From NCBI GenBank assembly GCA_041166085.1, contig JBEEFP010000006.1, positions 66,878 through 130,877 on the forward strand: a DNA stretch of 64,000 bases. Direction: 5' to 3'. The notes under the pieces are model-generated. The model saw nothing but the letters and a program-made list of their open reading frames with translations, was not told the origin of the DNA and searched no databases. Origin of the DNA: JBEEFP01 sp041166085. Its GTDB lineage: Bacteria > Actinomycetota > Acidimicrobiia > Acidimicrobiales > JAFATL01. Shown here piece by piece: positions 23,673 through 32,276 of this stretch. How positions within the stretch are numbered: position 1 is the first letter of the stretch; the number at the start of each line of letters is the position of its first letter. The position numbers and the translations under genes were made by a program.

Positions 23673-24238
23673 GCTCGGCGCCCCCGACTCTTGGCGACCA
23701 GGTAACGACCGCCGAGGATGAGAATTACGGCGAGGATGAGGAACGGCAGCAGCATCAGCCCGGTCTTGGCCAGGCTGCCGCCTCCCCCGCGAGTGAAGGA
23801 CACACCGGCCACCACCGTGCCTGCGGTGACGTGGAACGGAGCACAGGCGCTCTGGGCGTTGGGCGCGGAGACGCAGACGTCGTAGGTCGCGGCGGCGACA
23901 TCCGGGACCTGCACGGTCTGGTCGACCGTGGCAGGGCGACCGGTGTCGCCACGAGAGGCCGTGGCGGCGGCAACCTCGGTACCGCCGAAGCTGATGCTGG
24001 CGTGGTCGCCAGACCTGAAGCCGCTGGCATGCACGTTGAAACTGGCGCCCGGCGGACCGCTCTGGGCCGACAGCTCAATGGTGAGCTGGGCCTGCTGCTC
24101 ACAGTTCGGGTTGCCGCCCGAGTACGGATCGCTGGGTCCGCACGTCTGTGCGGGGGCCGGTGCGGCCAGGACGACGAGACCAGCAGCCGCCGCGACGACG
24201 AGGCCGACCAGTATGCGAAAGCGGCGCGTGCTGCTCAC
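23669..24238 (-). CDS. cell-wall-anchored surface protein with LAKTG sorting signal
   Basis: A 189-residue protein, GTG start at 24238 behind GGAGGAGGTCGTACCT. It has a signal peptide (RRFRILVGLVVAAAAGLVVL then APAPAQ), a beta-rich middle resembling an Ig-like fold (GPPGASFNVHASGFRSGDHA), and a C-terminus of LAKTG, a 19-residue hydrophobic run and the basic tail KSRGRRA. LA-x-TG is the signal recognised by class E sortases of high-GC actinobacteria, so the protein is probably linked to peptidoglycan. No sortase gene is in the window. It overlaps the sugar transferase start. Confidence 0.75.
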   Translation of the reverse strand: MSSTRRFRILVGLVVAAAAGLVVLAAPAPAQTCGPSDPYSGGNPNCEQQAQLTIELSAQSGPPGASFNVHASGFRSGDHASISFGGTEVAAATASRGDTGRPATVDQTVQVPDVAAATYDVCVSAPNAQSACAPFHVTAGTVVAGVSFTRGGGGSLAKTGLMLLPFLILAVILILGGRYLVAKSRGRRA

Positions 24239-24385
24239 AGGTACGACCTCCTCCCCACGCCCGCCATCGGTCTCCCTTGCACTGCAGCCCGGGCGGAGAA
24301 TACCACCCTGCGTAGGCATCTTGAACTAGAGAAACTGTTCGACGGAGAGCAGCCATATCCTCCCTACGGACGGTGACAGACCACC

Positions 24386-26212
24386 TCAGCGTGTGGCGAA
24401 CGCACGCCGGCGATCGGCTGGCCCGTTGAAGCGCACGGCGCCCTTCGGTGTGTCGAGGCGAAGGGCGACGGTCGTGGGACGGACGCGGGGAACGGGCACC
24501 AACTCCCAGCCCTGCAGCACGGGTGGCTGCGGCGGCAGCGTCACGTCGAGGGTCACGCTGGCTGTCTGACCAGCCTGCACGTCGACTCCGAAGGAGACGA
24601 CGGTGCGTCCTTGCTCCGCGGTGACGGTCGGCTGGTCGGACGCGCCGCGCTGACTGCGGAGCGCAGCCCCCATCGGCAGGTACACCGACGCGAGACCTCG
24701 GTACTCGCCGTTCCGGAACGCACTGCTGAAGGGCCCGAAGATGTACTGCGGAGCGCCCCCCGCTGGCGCGGTGTTGGTGAGGTCGACCCGGAGTTGGACC
24801 TGCGATGCCCGGCCCGGCCGCATGCCGCCGGTGATGCCGAGGTTGGTGTCGAGGTAGTAATCCAGCTTGTTGCCGCTGAGGTTCTGCACGGTGAGGGCGG
24901 CGAAGTTGATGCCCTCGGGCGGCAGGCTGCCATCGGCGCCCAGCGTCGCCGCGAGCCGCTCGATGGCCGGACTCGCAGCGTGCAGGATCACGTGACGCCC
25001 CGCGGAGGCCTTCACCAATGCGCGTGCCAACGCCGTGACACTCGGGTAGTTGCCGGAGAGCAGGCGATCGAAGGCGACGCGGGCGACCGCCTCCAGGTAC
25101 TCCTGCCGCACCGGACGATCGGGGAACTTCACGTACGCGTCGTTGAGGGTGAGGGCCACGACGTTGCCGGCGTCCACCGTGCCGAGGTTCGGCACGTCGA
25201 TCGGACCGATGCCCTCGAGGATGGCGGCCAACCCGGCAGAGTCGATCTGGATGACCCCGTCGACGTTGTCGCCGGTGGCGGCCGGGTACATCTTTTCCAT
25301 GACGGGCGCGACCTCGGTGAAGTCCGCAGCGAGGTTCGTGCTGCGCCACAGTCGAGTCGGCTCCAGTGACGCGAAACGTCGGACGTAGTCCGGGGGATCT
25401 GTGACGTCGACCGGCTTGTCCAGCGGGATGTCATCGATGGGCCCGAAGCGTTCGAGCGTGATCTTGCCCGCGTCGGAAGTGAGCGACCCGTAGGAGAGGA
25501 TCATCCCGCCGGTACCGCGCATCTCGGCGGCGTTGGCGACGGCGAGCATGTACCGCCGCGAGCCGTTGCCCCCCGCCAGCTCGGTGAGGAGCTGGAGGCC
25601 TCGGCCGACGGAGAGGAACTGTTGCTTGCGCCGATCGGCCTCGCCCGCCACGTCCCGTCCGAGCTTGCGGACGGGCCCGACGAGCCAGCGATTCTCGGCG
25701 GGCGCCGGGGGCAGGCTGAAGGCGACCTCGCGAAGGATCTGGCTCACCTCGCGAGCCGGTGCGAGGGGAATGGCTCCGCCCTGCAGGGACACGTGCAATC
25801 GCCCGTCCGCACCTTGGAGCGGACGAGCGGCTTCGAGGACACGCCGCCCGCCGTCGGTGAGGATCAGCGTCACCGCGACCGATCGTTTGAGCGCTGCCAG
25901 GTTCTGGCGCAGGATCGGCACCGTCGACGCGACGGTGAGGATGGCGCTCGTGTGCAGCGACCCGTTGGCAGCCGTCACCAGGTGCTGGGCCCGGTTCAGT
26001 CTGCTGTCGGCTTGCGCCAGTTCTCCGTCACGAACGGCGGCCTCCGCACCTCGCAACTCGTCCTGGGCGTCCCGGAGCTGGGAGGCGACCTGGGACAGCC
26101 GCAAGCCGGCTGCGCCAACGATGGCGAGCAGCGCGACGAGGGCCACACCGATGCCGAGCCTGCGACGCCAGAAGCCTTCAACCCCCGCAGGGGTGGGCCG
26201 GCGCCGAGCCAC
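24386..26212 (-). CDS. DUF4012 domain membrane-anchored protein
   Basis: A 608-residue protein with one N-terminal membrane helix (LGIGVALVALLAIVGAAGL), a helical/coiled segment at about 40-80, and a large extracellular part containing GNGSRRYMLAVANAAEMRGT, GGMILSYGSL, DVTDPPDYVRRF and GVIQIDSAGLAAILEGIGPI. These are hallmarks of DUF4012, a family of surface proteins common in actinobacterial exopolysaccharide loci; its enzymatic role is unknown, and LytR-CpsA-Psr-like architecture has been suggested by the fold pattern. It starts with GTG 1 nt after the coiled-coil gene, so the two form an operon with the downstream surface genes. Confidence 0.85.
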   Translation of the reverse strand: MARRRPTPAGVEGFWRRRLGIGVALVALLAIVGAAGLRLSQVASQLRDAQDELRGAEAAVRDGELAQADSRLNRAQHLVTAANGSLHTSAILTVASTVPILRQNLAALKRSVAVTLILTDGGRRVLEAARPLQGADGRLHVSLQGGAIPLAPAREVSQILREVAFSLPPAPAENRWLVGPVRKLGRDVAGEADRRKQQFLSVGRGLQLLTELAGGNGSRRYMLAVANAAEMRGTGGMILSYGSLTSDAGKITLERFGPIDDIPLDKPVDVTDPPDYVRRFASLEPTRLWRSTNLAADFTEVAPVMEKMYPAATGDNVDGVIQIDSAGLAAILEGIGPIDVPNLGTVDAGNVVALTLNDAYVKFPDRPVRQEYLEAVARVAFDRLLSGNYPSVTALARALVKASAGRHVILHAASPAIERLAATLGADGSLPPEGINFAALTVQNLSGNKLDYYLDTNLGITGGMRPGRASQVQLRVDLTNTAPAGGAPQYIFGPFSSAFRNGEYRGLASVYLPMGAALRSQRGASDQPTVTAEQGRTVVSFGVDVQAGQTASVTLDVTLPPQPPVLQGWELVPVPRVRPTTVALRLDTPKGAVRFNGPADRRRAFATR

Positions 26213-26213
26213 C

Positions 26214-26903
26214 TCAGTCCTGGCGAGGCCGCCGGCGGGCGGACGTGGAGCGTGCCTTCCCGGACACGTTGTCTGCCGCCGGTCGTGTTCGCTTCTCGGG
26301 CAGCTCGTCCCGGCCTGAGGCCGGACGCACGGCGGTGCGGCGGCGCAGCGCCTGCACCTGGTCCGCGATCGACTCGAGCGTGCCGTTGACCTCGGACCGG
26401 AAGACGCCCAGGAGGTCGGTCAGCTCCTCGACGGACCCCTCCAGCTGGTGGAGCCGAGTCGAGAGCGAATGCAGGTCGCTTCCGATCTCGCCGATGACAC
26501 GATCCCGGCCCTTCATCGCTTGCTCGAGGGCCGAGGAGTGCTCGGCGATGGCGTGCGACACCCGCTCCGTGTAGTCGCTCACCTTGTCAGCGACGACATT
26601 CCGGAAGGTCACCGTGGCGCTCGAGAGCACATCGACTCGTGCCGCAACCGCGGCCAACGCTGCGACGGTGTCGCCACCATCCAACGACGGAGCCGCGTCC
26701 CTCAGGGGCAGCGAGGCAGCGGGGGCGGGGGCCGGATCGCGCGCGGGGGGCACCCAAGGCTCGGCGCCTTGTGCCGCGTCGTCCGGTTCGGGCTGGTCGT
26801 CCCGAGGTTGGTCCCGAGGTTGGAAGGGCTCGACGGTCTCGTTGGCCGGCCACGCGAGGCGGAAGCCGTCCTGATCGCGCGGCGCGGGGGGATCAGGTTC
26901 CAT
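26214..26903 (-). CDS. coiled-coil protein with disordered ends
   Basis: A 229-residue soluble protein. Residues 1-75 are Pro/Asp-rich and probably disordered. Residues 80-190 form long amphipathic helices with heptad spacing (ALAAVAARVDVLSSATVTFR, HSLSTRLHQLEGSVEELTDL). The tail is Arg-rich (TRPAADN, ARRRPRQD). No family is recognised. It starts an operon with the DUF4012 protein one nucleotide downstream and is divergent from the CDP-sugar operon, so it may be a scaffold or length-control partner of the glycan machinery; that is inference. Confidence 0.7.
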   Translation of the reverse strand: MEPDPPAPRDQDGFRLAWPANETVEPFQPRDQPRDDQPEPDDAAQGAEPWVPPARDPAPAPAASLPLRDAAPSLDGGDTVAALAAVAARVDVLSSATVTFRNVVADKVSDYTERVSHAIAEHSSALEQAMKGRDRVIGEIGSDLHSLSTRLHQLEGSVEELTDLLGVFRSEVNGTLESIADQVQALRRRTAVRPASGRDELPEKRTRPAADNVSGKARSTSARRRPRQD

Positions 26904-26982
26904 CGATGTGCAGGTTACAAGGACGGTTGCCGGGTCATCGCCGCGTCAACGTCACGATGCGTCGGTACGATGCACGTCCGCC

Positions 26983-27777
26983 ATGGATTCTGCGCCGACG
27001 ATCATCTTGTGTGGTGGCCGGGGCATGCGCATCCGCGAGGTGAGCGCGACCTTGCCGAAGCCGATGGTGCCCATCGGCAACCGCCCCGTGCTCTGGCACA
27101 TCATGAAGATCTACGCAGCCCGCGGGCATACAGACTTCTTCCTCGCACTCGGTTGGCTGGGCGAGACCATCAAAGAGTTCTTTCTGCACTACGAGGCGAT
27201 GACGTGCGACTTTCAGATCGAGCTCGGGAAGCCGAACGGCATCTCCTTCCTCGACAGTCACCCGGAGCAGGGCTGGCGGGTCTCGTGCGTCGACACCGGA
27301 CTCGACACCCTCACCGGCACGCGCGTGCGGGAGGTGGCTCGCCATCTCGACACTGACACCGTGATGGTCACCTACGGCGACTGCGTGGGCGACGTGGACA
27401 TCAACGCGCTGCTCGACTTCCACCGCTCGCACGGAAAATTGGCCACGATGACCGCTGTGCGCCCGCCAGGTCGCTTCGGAGAGCTCGAGCTCGGGCCCGA
27501 CCGCGAGGTGCTGGCCTTCGAGGAGAAGCCGCAGACGAGCACGGGCGCGATCAACGGCGGATTCATGGTCCTGCAACGAGAGGCCATCGAGCGCTACGTG
27601 CCGGAGGGGGTCGACGTGATGCTCGAGCGGGAGCCGCTGAACCGCCTGGCTGCTGACGGCCAGCTCCGTGCGTTCGAACACGACGGCTTCTGGCAGCCGA
27701 TGGACACACCTCGTGAGCACGACCTGCTCACATCGCTCTGGGAGTCGGGCAAGGCGCCGTGGAAGGTGTGGACCTGA
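26983..27777 (+). CDS. rfbF: glucose-1-phosphate cytidylyltransferase
   Basis: A 264-residue nucleotidyltransferase making CDP-glucose from CTP and glucose 1-phosphate. It starts at ATG 26983 (MDSAPTIILCGGRGMRIREV). The signature GGRGMR, the substrate lysine in LPKPMVPIGNRPVLWHIM, VTYGDCVGDVD at the metal site and AINGGFMVLQREAIERY fit RfbF rather than RmlA. It is first in a tightly coupled operon with the CDP-glucose dehydratase, a reductase and a RfbC-like cupin, so it feeds a CDP-6-deoxyhexose pathway. Confidence 0.93.
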   Translation: MDSAPTIILCGGRGMRIREVSATLPKPMVPIGNRPVLWHIMKIYAARGHTDFFLALGWLGETIKEFFLHYEAMTCDFQIELGKPNGISFLDSHPEQGWRVSCVDTGLDTLTGTRVREVARHLDTDTVMVTYGDCVGDVDINALLDFHRSHGKLATMTAVRPPGRFGELELGPDREVLAFEEKPQTSTGAINGGFMVLQREAIERYVPEGVDVMLEREPLNRLAADGQLRAFEHDGFWQPMDTPREHDLLTSLWESGKAPWKVWT

Positions 27778-28784
27778 TGGTCGAACAGCTCTGGGAACCC
27801 GACCCCTCGTTCTGGCGCGACCGGCCGACCCTCGTGACAGGAGCGACCGGCTTCCTGGGGTCGCACATGGTCAAGATCCTTTCCCGGGCGGGTGCAGCCG
27901 TCGTGGTGGTCGTGCGCGACGAGGTCCCTCCGACCCCGATCGTCGATCAATGGGAGACGTCGCTGGTGACAGCCGTGCGCGGCGACGTGCGCGACCAGGA
28001 GCTGCTCGAGCGGGCATTGGGCGAATACGAGATCGTCTCGGTGATCCACCTCGCGGCCCAGACCCAGGTCCAGACCGCGAACCGCAATCCCATCTCGACA
28101 TGGGACTCGAACATCAGAGGCATGTGGTCGCTGTTGGAGGCGTGCCGGCGCACGCCCACCGTCGGACAGATCACCGTGGCCAGCAGCGACAAGGCCTACG
28201 GGGCCCAGCCGGTGTTGCCTTACACCGAGGACATGCCGCTCATCGCCGTCAATCCCTATGACGTCTCGAAGGCTTGCGCCGACCTCGTCGCGATGAGCTA
28301 CCACCACGCCTTCGGTGCTCCTGTCGCGGTGACGCGGTGCGGCAACTTCTTCGGACCCGGCGACACGAACTGGGCGCGGGTCGTTCCCGGCACCGCTCGT
28401 AGCCTTTTGCGCGGCGAACGGCCCGTGATCCGGTCGGACGGGTCACCGACGCGCGACTACCTCCACGTCGAGGATGGCGCGCTGGCATACCTGCGCGTCA
28501 TCGAGGCCATGGCTGCCGACCCCACCGTCGCAGGCCAGGCGTACAACTTCTCCACCGAGACGCCGCTCAGTGTCCTCCAGCTGGTCAAGCTCATCGGCGA
28601 GGCCGCAGGGCGACCTGACCTCGAACCCGATGTGCAAGCCAGCGCCACCCTCGAGATCGACCACCAGTTCCTCTCTGCCGAGAAGGCCCGCCGGGTCCTC
28701 TCCTGGGCCCCCCGGTACGGCACGCAGGAGGCGCTGGATCACACCGTCGCCTGGTACCGCGAGTTCCTGGCGAGGAGCGGGTGA
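27777..28784 (+). CDS. rfbG: CDP-glucose 4,6-dehydratase
   Basis: A 335-residue extended SDR that turns CDP-glucose into CDP-4-keto-6-deoxyglucose. Its ATG shares one base with the rfbF stop (TGATG). It has an NAD motif TGATGFLGSHMVK, the active-site SSDKAYG motif and YDVSK (Tyr-x-x-x-Lys), then GDTNWARVVPG and SPTRDYLHVEDGA. The neighbouring rfbF defines CDP as the nucleotide. The product would be taken by the next SDR and the cupin. Confidence 0.92.
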   Translation: MVEQLWEPDPSFWRDRPTLVTGATGFLGSHMVKILSRAGAAVVVVVRDEVPPTPIVDQWETSLVTAVRGDVRDQELLERALGEYEIVSVIHLAAQTQVQTANRNPISTWDSNIRGMWSLLEACRRTPTVGQITVASSDKAYGAQPVLPYTEDMPLIAVNPYDVSKACADLVAMSYHHAFGAPVAVTRCGNFFGPGDTNWARVVPGTARSLLRGERPVIRSDGSPTRDYLHVEDGALAYLRVIEAMAADPTVAGQAYNFSTETPLSVLQLVKLIGEAAGRPDLEPDVQASATLEIDHQFLSAEKARRVLSWAPRYGTQEALDHTVAWYREFLARSG

Positions 28785-28785
28785 C

Positions 28786-29727
28786 CTGAGAACCGTTGCG
28801 GTCACCGGAGCCAGCGGATACGTCGGCAGCCGTGCGGTGGCATTCCTTCGCGACGCGGGATGGGCGGTGCGGGCCGTCGTGCGCCGCACTCGTCCGTACT
28901 TGCCCGCGGACGAGCAGGTCGTGCTCGACGTGCGCGAGCGGCCAGATGCGCTCCGCTCCGCCTTCGAGGCTTGCGATGCGGTGCTCCACCTCGCGGGAGC
29001 CAACGAGGTCGACGCTGCTGAAGACCCCGACGCTGCGCTGGCTGACACGGTGCTCGGCTCCCGGCACGTGGCCGCGGCTGCCACGGACGCAGGCGTCGGT
29101 CGCCTCACGTACGTCTCCACCGTTCACGTCTACGGCCGGGCCCTCGTCGACGGCGCGGTCATCACCGAAGACGTCGTGCCGGCTCCCATGGCGACGTACG
29201 GCATCGCCAGGCTTGCGTCGGAGCACGTCATCCGCGCCGAGGCCGGCCGCGGAAGCATGGAGGTCGTCGCGCTACGCCTGACGAACGGCGTCGGGGCGCC
29301 CGTGGACCCCCGCGTCGCGCGCTGGACATTGGTCGGGAACGACCTGTGCCGGCAGGCGGCCCTCGACGGTCGCCTCGTCCTGCGCTCGAGCGGGGTGCAG
29401 TGGCGCGACTTCATCGCCATTGCCGACGTCATGCGTGCGGTCGGCTCGGCAGTGGCGCCGGGAGGCCTGCCCGACGGCACGTACAACCTAGGATCCGGCG
29501 CGCCCATGACGATCCTCGATCTTGCTGCCCTCGTCCAGGACGCCATCGAAGAAGAGACGGGCAAGCGCCCCCCGCTCGAGGCGCCCCCGGCACCCGACGT
29601 TCGTCCGCTGCCGTACCACGTCGACGTCGACCGGCTCGCTCGCCTCGGCGTGACGCCACAAGTGTCCATCGCTTCCGCCATGGCCGAGACGGCGCGCTTC
29701 TGCCTCGAGCACCGCGAGGCGCTGTGA
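28786..29727 (+). CDS. SDR sugar reductase/epimerase with a probable CTG start
   Basis: A protein of about 313 residues with Rossmann motif TGASGYVGS at 7-15. The first available ATG/GTG/TTG in frame (GTG at 28838) would remove the NAD motif, so the start is probably the CTG at 28786, 2 nt after the rfbG stop, with AGGAG about 10 nt upstream. The catalytic Tyr is in TYGIAR, where the usual Lys of YxxxK is Arg. Thr/Ser active-site residues lie in YVSTVHVYG. It probably reduces or epimerises CDP-4-keto-6-deoxyhexose. The Arg change may lower or alter the activity. It overlaps the following cupin gene by 4 nt (GTGA). Confidence 0.8.
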   Translation: MRTVAVTGASGYVGSRAVAFLRDAGWAVRAVVRRTRPYLPADEQVVLDVRERPDALRSAFEACDAVLHLAGANEVDAAEDPDAALADTVLGSRHVAAAATDAGVGRLTYVSTVHVYGRALVDGAVITEDVVPAPMATYGIARLASEHVIRAEAGRGSMEVVALRLTNGVGAPVDPRVARWTLVGNDLCRQAALDGRLVLRSSGVQWRDFIAIADVMRAVGSAVAPGGLPDGTYNLGSGAPMTILDLAALVQDAIEEETGKRPPLEAPPAPDVRPLPYHVDVDRLARLGVTPQVSIASAMAETARFCLEHREAL

Positions 29728-30179
29728 CCACGATCGAAGGCCTGCGGGTCACCCCACTCAGGCGCATCCCGGACGAGCGCGGCGCCATCTTCCACATGCT
29801 GCGCTCGGACAGTGAGCAGTTCGAGGCATTCGGTGAGATCTACTTCTCGCTCGTGCACCCCGGCGCGATCAAGGCCTGGCATCAGCACCTGCGGATGACG
29901 TTGAACTACGCAGTGCCCGTCGGGATGGTGAAGCTGGTGTGCTTCGACGACCGTGCAGATTCGCCAACGCGCGGCAACGTCGTCGAGGTCTTCGTCGGCG
30001 AACAGAACTATGCGCTCGTGACCATTCCGCCCTTGGTGTGGAACGGGTTCAAGGGATACGGCACCGGCCCCGCGTTGGTGGCGAACTGCTCCACGATCCC
30101 CCACGACCCCGATGAGATCGTGCGGGCCGACCCCTTCACGACCGACATCCCGTACGACTGGGCCCTGCGCCATGGATGA
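29724..30179 (+). CDS. RfbC-like cupin, NDP-4-keto-6-deoxyhexose epimerase family
   Basis: A 151-residue cupin related to dTDP-4-dehydrorhamnose 3,5-epimerase. It starts with GTG 29724 (TTIEGLRVTPLRRIPDERGA). The WHQH motif holds the usual catalytic base His, and the jelly-roll strands KLVCFDDRAD and GNVVEVFVGEQNYALVTIPP are clear. The normal GFAHGF segment reads LVWNGFKGYG, so one of the family's usual active-site residues is missing; a single-position epimerase or a binding role is possible. It is fourth in the CDP-sugar operon and overlaps the ABC permease by 8 nt. Confidence 0.85.
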   Translation: MTTIEGLRVTPLRRIPDERGAIFHMLRSDSEQFEAFGEIYFSLVHPGAIKAWHQHLRMTLNYAVPVGMVKLVCFDDRADSPTRGNVVEVFVGEQNYALVTIPPLVWNGFKGYGTGPALVANCSTIPHDPDEIVRADPFTTDIPYDWALRHG

Positions 30180-30996
30180 CAGCCAGGCGGGGTTCGATCT
30201 GGGGCCCGCTCCGGACAGCGTCCGACGTTGGTGGGGCGATCTGTGGCGGCACCGCGAGGTGCTCAGCATGCTCGCCCGTGCCGACTTCCACGTCCGCTAC
30301 AAGCGGGCATCCTTCGGTGTGGCATGGGCGGTGGTGGTCCCGCTCATCCAGGGCGTTGTCCTTGCCTTCGTCTTCTCAAAGGTCATTCGAGCGGCAGCCT
30401 TCGACGGCTACTCCGCCTACGTGATCAGCGGCATTCTCGCGTGGAGCTACTTCAACCAGACGATCTCGGTGAGCTCGATCGCCATCGTGGAAGGGTCCGG
30501 CCTGACGGACAAGGTCTGGTTCCCCCGCGCCATGCTGGCGATTGTCCCGGCCATCGCCAACAGCGCGGGGCTGGCGGTGTCGATGGTCATCCTGCTGCCG
30601 CTCGTGCCGCTCCTCGGTGGCGATTTCGGACCACGGCTGTTGATCCTCTTGCCCGCCTGTCTCCTGCTGGTGGCGTTCACGACGTTCCTGTCGATGGCGC
30701 TGTCCGCCCTTCATGTGTACTTCCGCGACGTCAAGTTCCTGGTCGCCGCCGCGCTCCTGGTGTGGTTCTACGTGACCCCCGTGGCGTACCCGAAGAGCCT
30801 GCTCGGGGGATGGGCGCGCGTCATCGACCTCAACCCCATGACCGGGATCATCAACCTCTTCCAGATGGCGGTGGTCGCTTCGCCACCGCACTGGACGCGC
30901 GCCGTCGCCGTGTCGCTGGTCGCAACCGCAGTCCTCGCTGTCGTCTCCACCGAGGCGCAGCGGCGCCACGACCGCCTCTTCGTGGACTTGCTCTGA
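30172..30996 (+). CDS. wzm: polysaccharide ABC exporter, permease (Wzm-type)
   Basis: A 274-residue ABC-2 type permease with about six membrane helices. It has HVRYKRASFGVAWAVVVPLI, the typical cytosolic gating-helix entry of Wzm/TagG exporters, then LVWFYVTPVAYP and LNPMTGIINLFQ. The ATG 30172 lies 8 nt inside the end of the epimerase gene. It exports a lipid-linked glycan across the membrane with the ATPase encoded next. Placement right after the CDP-sugar genes suggests the exported glycan carries the CDP-derived deoxysugar. Confidence 0.93.
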   Translation: MDDSQAGFDLGPAPDSVRRWWGDLWRHREVLSMLARADFHVRYKRASFGVAWAVVVPLIQGVVLAFVFSKVIRAAAFDGYSAYVISGILAWSYFNQTISVSSIAIVEGSGLTDKVWFPRAMLAIVPAIANSAGLAVSMVILLPLVPLLGGDFGPRLLILLPACLLLVAFTTFLSMALSALHVYFRDVKFLVAAALLVWFYVTPVAYPKSLLGGWARVIDLNPMTGIINLFQMAVVASPPHWTRAVAVSLVATAVLAVVSTEAQRRHDRLFVDLL

Positions 30997-32276
30997 TGTC
31001 GGCGATCACCATGGAGAACGTCGGCAAGCGGTATTGGAAGCTCGAGGACCGAGCCATGCTCCTTCGGTCGCTCGTGCCCTTCCGCAAGCCACACCGCGAG
31101 GAGCTGTGGGCCCTCCGCGGGCTCAACGCCGTGATCGAACCGGGCGAGGTCGTAGGGGTGATCGGCCGCAACGGCGCGGGCAAGACGACGATGTTGCGGA
31201 TGCTGGCCGGCGTCACCAGACCGAGTGAGGGACGGGTGAGCGTGAGCGGCAGGGTGGCGCCGCTCATCAGCGTCGGCGTGGGCTTCCACCGCGAGATGTC
31301 CGGTCGCGAGAACGTCTACATCAACGGCATGCTGCTCGGTCTCACCAAGGCGGACATCGAGCGTCGCTTCGACGAGATCGTCGCGTTCGCGGAGCTGGCC
31401 GACTTCATCGACACGCCGGTGAAGTTCTACTCCTCCGGCATGTTCATGCGCCTGGGCTTCTCGGTGGCGGTGCACACCGATCCGCAGGTCCTCCTGGTCG
31501 ACGAGGTGCTCGCAGTGGGCGATCTGGCCTTCCAGCTGAAGTGCCTCGACAGGATGAAGGCGATCCGCGAGGCGGGGACGACCATCGTGATGGTGAGTCA
31601 CGCCATGCCCGCCGTCCGGCTGCTCTGCCCTCGGGCGCTCGTCATCAGTCACGGGCAGCTGGTGTTCGACGGCGACGTCGAGTCTGCCATCGCCCACCAC
31701 CACGAGATCCTGTCGAACGAGGGTTCCAGCGACACCACCGTGGGCGACCAGCAGGTGACCGGCGGCGCCGAGGTGCTGCGACGTGAGCTGATCGGGCCGG
31801 ACGGCCCGACCCATTACGTCCGGCGCGACCCCCTCGCGCGGTTGCGTCTACGCGTGCGCGTGCGCTTCACCCGGGCGGTTGACGACCCCGTGTTCCTGTT
31901 CCTGATACGCGCCGAGGACGCGTCAGTCGCCTACGGAATGCAGACACCGCTCCAGGTCCCCCACCACTCCTTCGCCGCCGGCGAGGAGACCGACGTCGAG
32001 TTCACATTCGCTCCAAACGTGGCAGGAGGGACCTACCGCATCACCGAGGAGATCCTGTCGGCGGACGCGCGGGCCGTGCTCCACACCGACACGACCGGCC
32101 TCACGTTTCAGGTCGAGCACCGCCTCTGGTCCCTCGGCGTCGCGGATCTGCACGGGACCATCACGGTGGACGGTCGAGAGATCACCGAGCATCGGGACTT
32201 CGGGCTGACCGCGAGTCCCGCCGCGCCGTCGACTCCTTTGCCGCATTCCGGTGGGGATCGGCCCGATGCAGGTTGA
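30996..32276 (+). CDS. wzt: polysaccharide ABC exporter, ATPase with carbohydrate-binding C-terminus (Wzt-type)
   Basis: A 426-residue protein; ATG overlaps the permease stop by one base. The ATPase domain (1-250) has Walker A GRNGAGKTT, the Q/H-loop region GVGFHREMSGRENVYINGM, the signature YSSGMFMRLGFS (in place of LSGGQ, usual for this family) and Walker B QVLLVDEVLAVGD. Residues about 270-405 form a beta-sandwich (RLRVRVRFTRAVDDPVFLFL, FTFAPNVAGGTYRITEEIL) like the Wzt_C domain that recognises the capped non-reducing end of the glycan. This implies a defined chain-end modification, perhaps by a nearby methyltransferase. Confidence 0.94.
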   Translation: MSAITMENVGKRYWKLEDRAMLLRSLVPFRKPHREELWALRGLNAVIEPGEVVGVIGRNGAGKTTMLRMLAGVTRPSEGRVSVSGRVAPLISVGVGFHREMSGRENVYINGMLLGLTKADIERRFDEIVAFAELADFIDTPVKFYSSGMFMRLGFSVAVHTDPQVLLVDEVLAVGDLAFQLKCLDRMKAIREAGTTIVMVSHAMPAVRLLCPRALVISHGQLVFDGDVESAIAHHHEILSNEGSSDTTVGDQQVTGGAEVLRRELIGPDGPTHYVRRDPLARLRLRVRVRFTRAVDDPVFLFLIRAEDASVAYGMQTPLQVPHHSFAAGEETDVEFTFAPNVAGGTYRITEEILSADARAVLHTDTTGLTFQVEHRLWSLGVADLHGTITVDGREITEHRDFGLTASPAAPSTPLPHSGGDRPDAG

